DNA from: Hadesarchaea archaeon
Lineage (GTDB): Archaea; Hadarchaeota; Hadarchaeia; Hadarchaeales; WYZ-LMO6
Length of the DNA stretch: 5,606 nucleotides
Assembly (NCBI GenBank): GCA_004347925.1
Contig: QNVD01000257.1
Location: 1 to 5,606 of the forward strand
Direction: 5' to 3'
Under the pieces are notes generated by a model that saw only the letters and a program-made list of their open reading frames with translations, had not been told where the DNA came from and did not search any database. A program made the position numbers and the translations under genes. Of the stretch, positions 1 through 3,552 are shown in pieces. Position 1 is the first letter of the stretch. Every line of letters begins with the position of its first letter.

Positions 1-629
1 TCCAGCTTCCTCACCCCCCCCTCCCCCCCCTCCCTGAACTTGTTCACCACGGAGAAGATCCTGCTTATCCCCAGGTCCTCCCCCAGCCTTTTTATCTGCC
101 TGGCGGTTTCCAGCGCCTTCAGGCTTGGCTCCACCACCACGAGCATCCCCTCCGTCCTCCTGGTGGTTCCCCTTCCCAGGTGCTCCACCCCGGCCTCCAT
201 GTCCAGGATCAGCACCTCCGCCACCCCCGAGAGGTGGTCCACCAGCCTCCTGGCCAGGGCGTTGGCGGGGCAGAAGCAACCCTGTCCCCCCTTCCTTATC
301 CTCCCCACCACCAGCAGCCTCACCCCGTCCCTGCACCTGATGCCGAACTTGTCCAGGAGGTCGTCCACCTTGGGGTTGAGCTTGAAGACCAACCCGTACC
401 CCTCGGGAGGGGCGCCCGTCCTCTCCTCTATCAGGGAGGTCCTCTCCATCAGGGGCACCAGCTTCTCCTCCGGAACCTCCCCCTCCGCCCCCAGGGTTAA
501 GAGGAGGTTGGGGGAGGGGTCCACGTCCAGCGCCACCACCCTCTTCCCCCGCCTGCCGAAGCTCCTGGCCAGCCCGGCCGCCAGGGTGGTCTTCCCCACC
601 CCACCCTTTCCCGTCACCGCTATCTTCAA
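1..629 (-). CDS. cooC: CooC-type nickel-insertion ATPase (3' end outside window)
   Basis: This is an MRP/MinD-type P-loop ATPase that drives nickel insertion into the C-cluster of CO dehydrogenase, in the cytoplasm. Seen in the 209 residues present: a deviant Walker A GKGGVGKTT at residues 7-15, the LDVDPSPNL segment at about 34-42, a Cys-x-Cys (C118, C120) in GCFCPANAL, and the CooC-typical DMEAGVEHLGRGT at 143-155. In characterised CooC1 the paired CxC motifs of a dimer bind metal, and this CxC lies at nearly the same place (112/114 there). The start is TTG at 629; an in-frame TGA four codons upstream excludes a longer protein, and a GGGG ribosome site lies 7 bases ahead. The remaining part, usually about 40-50 residues, runs off the window. 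It is divergent from nikR, which supports a nickel role. A MinD-like ATPase of other function is the alternative, but the CxC and EAGVEHLGRGT segments make CooC much more likely. Confidence 0.88.
   Translation of the reverse strand, partial: MKIAVTGKGGVGKTTLAAGLARSFGRRGKRVVALDVDPSPNLLLTLGAEGEVPEEKLVPLMERTSLIEERTGAPPEGYGLVFKLNPKVDDLLDKFGIRCRDGVRLLVVGRIRKGGQGCFCPANALARRLVDHLSGVAEVLILDMEAGVEHLGRGTTRRTEGMLVVVEPSLKALETARQIKRLGEDLGISRIFSVVNKFREGGEGGVRKL
12..34 (-). repeat. Long G-tract inside cooC
   Basis: On the minus strand this is GGG, A, eight G, A, eight G, within the glycine/glutamate-rich FREGGEGGVRKL of CooC. Such tracts can form a G-quadruplex and are prone to insertion or deletion in sequencing and replication. 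The reading frame stays open through it, so no frameshift is evident. Confidence 0.4.
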
Positions 630-642
630 GGGGATACCCCTT
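628..642 (-). promoter_or_regulatory. Hairpin covering ribosome site and TTG start of cooC
   Basis: The 15 bases form a perfect inverted repeat, on the minus strand AAGGGG-TAT-CCCCTT: six pairs with a three-base loop. The 5' arm is the Shine-Dalgarno-like GGGG and the 3' arm includes the first two bases of the TTG start codon. In mRNA this could hide the ribosome site; as DNA it could be a small operator. The repeat is seen directly; the regulatory role is inferred. Confidence 0.4.
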
Positions 643-650
643 CAGGTCCC

Positions 651-664
651 GCTAAGGTTAAAGC
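651..664 (+). promoter_or_regulatory. Possible TATA box for nikR
   Basis: The sequence GCTAAGGTTAAAGC holds a weak TATA-like TTAAA centred about 28 bases before the nikR ATG at 688. This is the spacing expected for a leaderless archaeal transcript. The match is modest, and no ribosome site of good strength precedes the ATG, which fits a leaderless message. Confidence 0.35.
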
Positions 665-671
665 CCCGCCG

Positions 672-685
672 GGTTTAAAAATTGG
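672..685 (-). promoter_or_regulatory. Probable TATA box for cooC
   Basis: On the minus strand this reads CCAATTTTTAAACC, the most AT-rich patch in the gap. Placing transcription start about 25 bases further gives a position near 650-655 and a leader of about 20-25 bases carrying the GAAGGGG ribosome site of cooC. It lies only 5-14 bases before the nikR ATG, too near to serve as the TATA box of that gene. Confidence 0.45.
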
Positions 686-687
686 GG

Positions 688-1098
688 ATGGGAGAGAAGA
701 TCACCCGCATAAGCATCACCCTCCCCGAGGACCTCCTCCGGGAGCTGGACCGCTCCCTCAGGTCCCAGGACTACGCCAGCCGGTCCGAGGCCATAAGGGA
801 TGCCGTCAGGGACTTCCTGGCCAACTACCGCTGGCGCACGGAGCTGGAGGGGGAGCTGCTGGGGGCGGTGGTGGCGGTCTACGATCACGAGGTCAAGGGG
901 CTGGTGGAGAGGATCACCGAGATTCAGCACGAGAGCGGGGGGGTGGTGAAGTCCTCCCAGCACCTCCACCTGGACGAGAGGAACTGCCTGGAGGCCATGC
1001 TGGTGAGGGGACCGGCCGGGGAGATCAGGAAGCTGGCGGACAGGCTGGGAGCCCTGAGGGGGGTCAAGCAGGTGAAGCTCGTGGTGGTCAGCACCTGA
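688..1098 (+). CDS. nikR: NikR nickel-responsive transcriptional regulator
   Basis: NikR is a cytoplasmic ribbon-helix-helix repressor that binds DNA when loaded with nickel and controls nickel uptake or nickel-enzyme genes. The protein is 136 residues, a normal length. Residues 1-50 are the DNA-binding domain, with the beta strand ITRISITLP and the helix pair ending in RSEAIRDAVRDFL. Residues 53-136 are the ACT-like regulatory domain, with VYDHEVKGL and EIQHESGG. All four ligands of the square-planar nickel site can be placed: H81, H92, H94 and C100, the last three in QHLHLDERNC, with the H76-to-H87 spacing of the E. coli protein preserved (11). An in-frame TTG at 682 would add two residues, but the ATG fits the family better. 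It is divergent from cooC, so autoregulation and control of cooC through the shared gap are plausible but inferred. Confidence 0.93.
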   Translation: MGEKITRISITLPEDLLRELDRSLRSQDYASRSEAIRDAVRDFLANYRWRTELEGELLGAVVAVYDHEVKGLVERITEIQHESGGVVKSSQHLHLDERNCLEAMLVRGPAGEIRKLADRLGALRGVKQVKLVVVST

Positions 1099-1101
1099 GC
1101 C

Positions 1102-1224
1102 TTACCTGCCCCTCTTCTTGGCCACCTTCTTGAACTCCTCCCACTCCTTCAGGCTCTCGGACTTCTTCTTGGAGGTCTTCTCCTCCTCCAGGACGGCCTG
1201 AACCTCAGCTCCCCCGCATCCCAT
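1102..1224 (-). CDS. Small charged protein with MGCGG start, unknown function
   Basis: This 40-residue open frame is not a known family to me. It starts MGCGGAEVQAV and continues into a lysine/glutamate-rich, probably helical segment (residues 8-37) with SLKEWEEFKKVAKKR near the end, and contains a single cysteine, C3. Support for a real gene: an ATG start, purine-rich AAGGAGAAGG just upstream, a TAA stop three bases from the end of the convergent nikR gene, and codon use like that of the neighbours (AAG for every Lys, GAG for every Glu, AGG for the two C-terminal Arg-rich positions except none contrary). The gap would otherwise be 230 bases without a gene. It lies downstream of the DUF2148 gene on the same strand and may be cotranscribed or have its own promoter near 1251-1260. 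The N-terminal cysteine could bind metal or be modified, but nothing in the sequence proves this. Confidence 0.6.
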   Translation of the reverse strand: MGCGGAEVQAVLEEEKTSKKKSESLKEWEEFKKVAKKRGR

Positions 1225-1250
1225 GTCAATCCTTCTCCTTCCCCCGCCTT

Positions 1251-1260
1251 CCTAAAAAGG
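1251..1260 (-). promoter_or_regulatory. T-rich patch: TATA box for the small gene or terminator
   Basis: On the minus strand this reads CCTTTTTAGG. Its centre is about 32 bases before the ATG at 1224, close to TATA-box distance for a message with a very short leader. A T-run is also the usual archaeal termination signal, so it could instead end a transcript from the DUF2148 gene. The sequence alone does not separate the two. Confidence 0.3.
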
Positions 1261-1263
1261 GTG

Positions 1264-1321
1264 CCGGAGCCGCCGGCCCGCGGCCCCGGAGCCGCTGAGC
1301 CCAAAAATTCCTCGCCGGAGC
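1264..1321. repeat. Three short CCGGAGC repeats in the gap
   Basis: CCGGAGCCGC occurs at 1264-1273 and again at 1286-1295, a 22-base period, and the core CCGGAGC returns at 1315-1321. Between the first two copies lies a GC palindrome, GGCC-CGC-GGCC (1275-1285). In DNA this rich in GC, short repeats arise easily, so the feature may be chance, a protein-binding site, or a GC stem before the T-run at 1254-1258. Confidence 0.3.
1303..1307 (-). terminator. T-run after the DUF2148 gene
   Basis: Five T residues on the minus strand (GGAATTTTTGG) lie about 22 bases after the TGA of the DUF2148 gene. Archaeal RNA polymerase stops at such T-runs without needing a hairpin. The run is short, so termination may be partial, letting some transcripts reach the small gene downstream. 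Confidence 0.35.
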
Positions 1322-1328
1322 GGTGGGC

Positions 1329-1877
1329 TCACGGGAACTTGGGGGGGCTCTGTGCCCTGTCGAAGAAGGGGCTTTTCCCGGTGGCGGAGAGGGGGAGGGC
1401 TATCACCACATCCGCCTCCATCATCCCGGCCTTCCTGGCCGCCACCCCCGCCGAGAACATCATCCTGTTGTCCGCGTTCAGGAGGGAGGCGGTCTTGGCG
1501 GCCGAGCCGAGCGCTATGCCCAGGTTCAGGGCGTCCACCACGCAGACCGGACCGGCGCACCCCCTTCCCTCCCTCTTCCCCTCCCTCCTCAGCTCCGCGC
1601 AGCTCCTCCCGCAGGCCCCGCAGTCCAGGTCCATCGGCTCCCCCACCAGCCCCACCAGCAGGACGGCCCCGGCCTCCCTGACGTTCTTGGCGTCCCTGCG
1701 GAAGAACTCGTACTCCCCGGCCATCTCCTCCATCTTCTCCGCCAGCCTCTCCTTCTCCTCCCCGCTGAGCACCCTGATCCTGAGGTGGTCCCTTCCCCTG
1801 GCCTTGGGGGCGGTCCTGGCGGAGAGGGCCATCAGCCTGGCCACCTCCAGCAGGACCTCCCTCTCCACCTCCTCCAT
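1329..1877 (-). CDS. DUF2148 ferredoxin-domain protein
   Basis: The 182-residue protein matches, end to end, the family of uncharacterised proteins said to contain a ferredoxin domain (DUF2148, COG4739), found in archaea and anaerobic bacteria. Family landmarks seen in order: ALSARTAPKARG (17-28), the FFRRDAKNVREAG segment (58-70), the cysteine cluster CGACGRSC (C86, C89, C93), C107 and C112 in GCAGPVC, then NLGIALGSAAKTA (118-130), NADNRMMFSAGVAA (134-147) and the end motif LPLSATGKSPFFDR (161-174). Five cysteines suffice for an iron-sulfur cluster, but this is not shown. The reaction is unknown in the family. Length is usual and nothing is broken. Start ATG is preceded by AGAGGAAG, and a T-rich patch lies 27 bases upstream. 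It is divergent from the membrane protease gene, and the small MGCGG gene follows it on the same strand. Confidence 0.88.
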   Translation of the reverse strand: MEEVEREVLLEVARLMALSARTAPKARGRDHLRIRVLSGEEKERLAEKMEEMAGEYEFFRRDAKNVREAGAVLLVGLVGEPMDLDCGACGRSCAELRREGKREGRGCAGPVCVVDALNLGIALGSAAKTASLLNADNRMMFSAGVAARKAGMMEADVVIALPLSATGKSPFFDRAQSPPKFP

Positions 1878-1880
1878 CTT

Positions 1881-1942
1881 CCTCTCTCGGAGAGGGAGGG
1901 TAAAAACGGTGCCTTTTTCTCCCCGCTACCGGAGAGGGGGGG
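1881..1942. promoter_or_regulatory. Divergent promoter region between DUF2148 gene and protease gene
   Basis: Two AT patches stand out in GC-rich DNA. GTTTTTA on the minus strand (1901-1907) is centred 27 bases before the DUF2148 ATG, and CCTTTTTCT on the plus strand (1912-1920) is centred 27 bases before the protease ATG, both matching archaeal TATA spacing for leaderless messages. A perfect inverted repeat, CCTCTC-TCG-GAGAGG, sits at 1881-1895 beside the DUF2148 start, and its CGGAGAGGG (1888-1896) is repeated at 1930-1938 just before the protease start. Positions are seen; promoter function is inferred. Confidence 0.45.
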
Positions 1943-2782
1943 ATGAGGGCGGCGGCGGTTCTCCTGCTCCTCTTCCTGACCGTGCAGCTCCTGGGCCTGC
2001 TGGCGGGGAGCAGGTACCTGGACTTCGTGAACTCGGGGGAGGCGGAGCCCCTCTTCTCCAACCCCCAGAGCCCCTGGAACTCCCTCTACCTCTTCGCCGT
2101 CCTCCTCCCCCTCACCCTCCTCGTGATCCTGCTACTCAAGTTCAGGAGGAGCTGGTTCAGGGCGTTCGAGCTCCTGGTGGTCTTCCTCTGCTGCTGGCTG
2201 ACGCTCGACCTGCTGGTGGGGATACAGGTGGGCTGGCTCTCCTCCGGCTTCCTCTTGAGCCTGCTGCTGGTGGGGTGGAGGGTGGCCAGGCCCACGCCCC
2301 TGACCCAGGATCTGGTGCTCGTCCTCTCGGCCAGCGGGGTGGGGGCGGTGCTGGGGGTTTCCCTCGGGCTGGCCCCCAGCCTCCTCCTGCTGGCCCTCTT
2401 CTCCGCCTACGACTACTTCTCCGTCTTCGTTAGCAGGCACATGGTCTTCATGGCCAAGAGGCTGGTGCCCTCCTCCAGCTCCCTCCTCCTCTCCGTTCCC
2501 TCCGAGCTCAGGGACTTCGTCAGGAGGGGGAGGGCGGGGAAGCGCGCCGGCGGCAGGGCCCTGCATCTGGGAGGGGGGGACCTCATCCTCCCCCTGGTCT
2601 TCTCCTCCTCCGTCCTCTCCGCGGAGGGTCTGGCCGGCTCCCTCCTCGTCTCCCTCTTCTCCTCCCTCTTCCTCCTCCTGCTCCTCCTCCTGCTCTCCCG
2701 CCGGCCTGGAACCATCCTCCCCGGCCTGCCCCTCCTCTCGCTGGGCTGCCTGATCGGCTTCCTCCTCTCCCGCTTACCCTGA
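1943..2782 (+). CDS. Presenilin/SPP-like intramembrane aspartyl protease
   Basis: This 279-residue, very leucine-rich membrane protein belongs to the archaeal presenilin homologues (signal peptide peptidase group, peptidase family A22), which cut other proteins' transmembrane helices inside the membrane. About nine helices can be placed, roughly at 4-22, 47-66, 72-92, 96-112, 124-142, 144-165, 211-229, 231-251 and 257-276. The three hallmarks are present: YD with catalytic D157 in SAYDYFSVF (helix 6), GxGD as GGGD with catalytic D213 (helix 7), and the PAL region as PGLPLLSLG (260-268, helix 9). The A-to-G change in PAL is a variation. RHMVFMAKRL after helix 6 also suits archaeal members. The loop at 187-208 is basic. 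ATG is preceded by GGAGAGGGGGGG. It stands alone between a divergent neighbour and the next gene pair. Substrates cannot be inferred. Confidence is high for the family and good for activity, since both aspartates are kept. Confidence 0.9.
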   Translation: MRAAAVLLLLFLTVQLLGLLAGSRYLDFVNSGEAEPLFSNPQSPWNSLYLFAVLLPLTLLVILLLKFRRSWFRAFELLVVFLCCWLTLDLLVGIQVGWLSSGFLLSLLLVGWRVARPTPLTQDLVLVLSASGVGAVLGVSLGLAPSLLLLALFSAYDYFSVFVSRHMVFMAKRLVPSSSSLLLSVPSELRDFVRRGRAGKRAGGRALHLGGGDLILPLVFSSSVLSAEGLAGSLLVSLFSSLFLLLLLLLLSRRPGTILPGLPLLSLGCLIGFLLSRLP

Positions 2783-2834
2783 GCCTTCACCGAAACGGAT
2801 AAGGAGCCCACGGCTCATCCCTACAGGTATGAGG

Positions 2835-2848
2835 CCCCTATACGAGCC
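2835..2848 (+). promoter_or_regulatory. Possible TATA box of the purN-purD pair
   Basis: CTATAC at 2838-2843 is centred about 25 bases before the preferred ATG at 2865, a good distance for a leaderless start. A second AT patch, GGATAAGG near 2797-2804, lies about 28-30 bases before the alternative ATG at 2829. The two candidates lead to two different protein starts; the first is favoured because the protein family begins there. Confidence 0.35.
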
Positions 2849-2864
2849 CAGAGAGGGGAGGAAG

Positions 2865-3551
2865 ATGAGGGTCCTGGTTCTCTTCTCCGGGGGTGCCAGT
2901 GCTCTCCCCTTCATGGTGGGGGGGGAGGGATACGAGGTGATAGGGGGGATATCCTCCAGCAAGAGCGCTCCGGGGATCTCCAGGTTCAAGTCGCTGGGGA
3001 TACCGGTGGAGGTGGTGGACATCAGGGAGTTCTACGGTGACAGGCCCCTGAGGGACATGAAGGTGAGGGAGGAGTACGAGAGGAGGCTCCTCTCGGTGAT
3101 GGAGGAGAGGGGATGGGAGCCAGATGTGGTGGCCTGCTCCGGATACATGTACCTCCTCACCCCCGTTTTCCTCAGCAGGTTTCCCAACCGGGTCCTGAAC
3201 GTTCACCCCGCCGACCTCTCCATAGTGGAGGGGGGCAGAAGGAAGTACACGGGGCTGGGGGCCGTGCGGGCCCAGCTGGAGGCGGGGGAGAAGGAGACCC
3301 GATCCACCGTTCACGTGATGATCGAGGAGGCCGACCAGGGCCCCATCCTGGTGATCTCCCCCCCTCTCCCCGTGGAGGGGAGGAGCCCGGAGGAGCAGCA
3401 GGAGCTGATGAAGGTGAGGTGCGACGGCCCCGCCTACAGGGAGGCCCTCCGCCTGCTCTCGGAGGGAAGGTTCGCCCTGGACGAGAGGGGAAGGGTTTAT
3501 GTCAGGACCGACGGGGAGTGGAAGGAGGGATACGTGAGGATGGAGGGATGA
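2865..3551 (+). CDS. purN: PurN-like formyltransferase
   Basis: This is a Rossmann-type formyltransferase resembling phosphoribosylglycinamide (GAR) formyltransferase PurN, which moves a formyl group from a folate-type carrier to GAR in purine synthesis. The 228-residue product begins MRVLVLFSGGAS. The catalytic triad of the family is present: N112 and H114 in LNVHPADLS, and D157 in EEADQGPIL. The preceding GYMYLLTPVFLSRFP and the TGLGAVRAQLEAG segment also align with PurN. Differences: the substrate-phosphate loop, SGxGSN in PurN, is SGGASA here, and there is a C-terminal tail (about 204-228, DERGRVYVRTDGEW). An in-frame ATG at 2829 would add 12 residues; I chose 2865 because it has a strong GGAGGAAG ribosome site and puts the first beta strand at residue 2. 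purD starts one base after the stop, so the two are surely cotranscribed. The formyl donor in an archaeon might be tetrahydrofolate or methanopterin, which is not visible here. Confidence 0.8.
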   Translation: MRVLVLFSGGASALPFMVGGEGYEVIGGISSSKSAPGISRFKSLGIPVEVVDIREFYGDRPLRDMKVREEYERRLLSVMEERGWEPDVVACSGYMYLLTPVFLSRFPNRVLNVHPADLSIVEGGRRKYTGLGAVRAQLEAGEKETRSTVHVMIEEADQGPILVISPPLPVEGRSPEEQQELMKVRCDGPAYREALRLLSEGRFALDERGRVYVRTDGEWKEGYVRMEG

Positions 3552-3552
3552 G

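Noticed and set aside
40..678. A 212-codon plus-strand frame opposite cooC
   Set aside because: It is serine/proline-rich with no recognisable domain, and the minus strand carries all the CooC motifs in one frame.
674..683. TTTAAAAATT as the nikR TATA box
   Set aside because: It is only 5-14 bases before the ATG, so transcription would begin inside the gene. Its placing fits cooC on the other strand.
1261..2433. A 390-codon open frame on the plus strand across the DUF2148 and protease genes
   Set aside because: It is proline/serine-rich with no family motifs, and overlaps two well-supported genes in other frames. High GC makes stop codons rare, so long false frames are common.
2641..2700. 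CTC/CTCCTC near-repeat tract as a microsatellite
   Set aside because: It codes for the leucine-rich eighth membrane helix of the protease, and the repetition is explained by leucine and serine codons in GC-rich DNA.
2780..2817. TGAGCC / GGCTCA inverted repeat after the protease gene as a terminator
   Set aside because: The arms are only six bases with a 26-base loop and no T-run follows, so it is not convincing as a terminator or operator.
2829..2864. A 12-residue N-terminal extension of the PurN-like protein
   Set aside because: The sequence MRPLYEPREGRK lies before the first beta strand and has no counterpart in PurN. The internal ATG at 2865 has a better ribosome site. It stays possible, since the frame is open.
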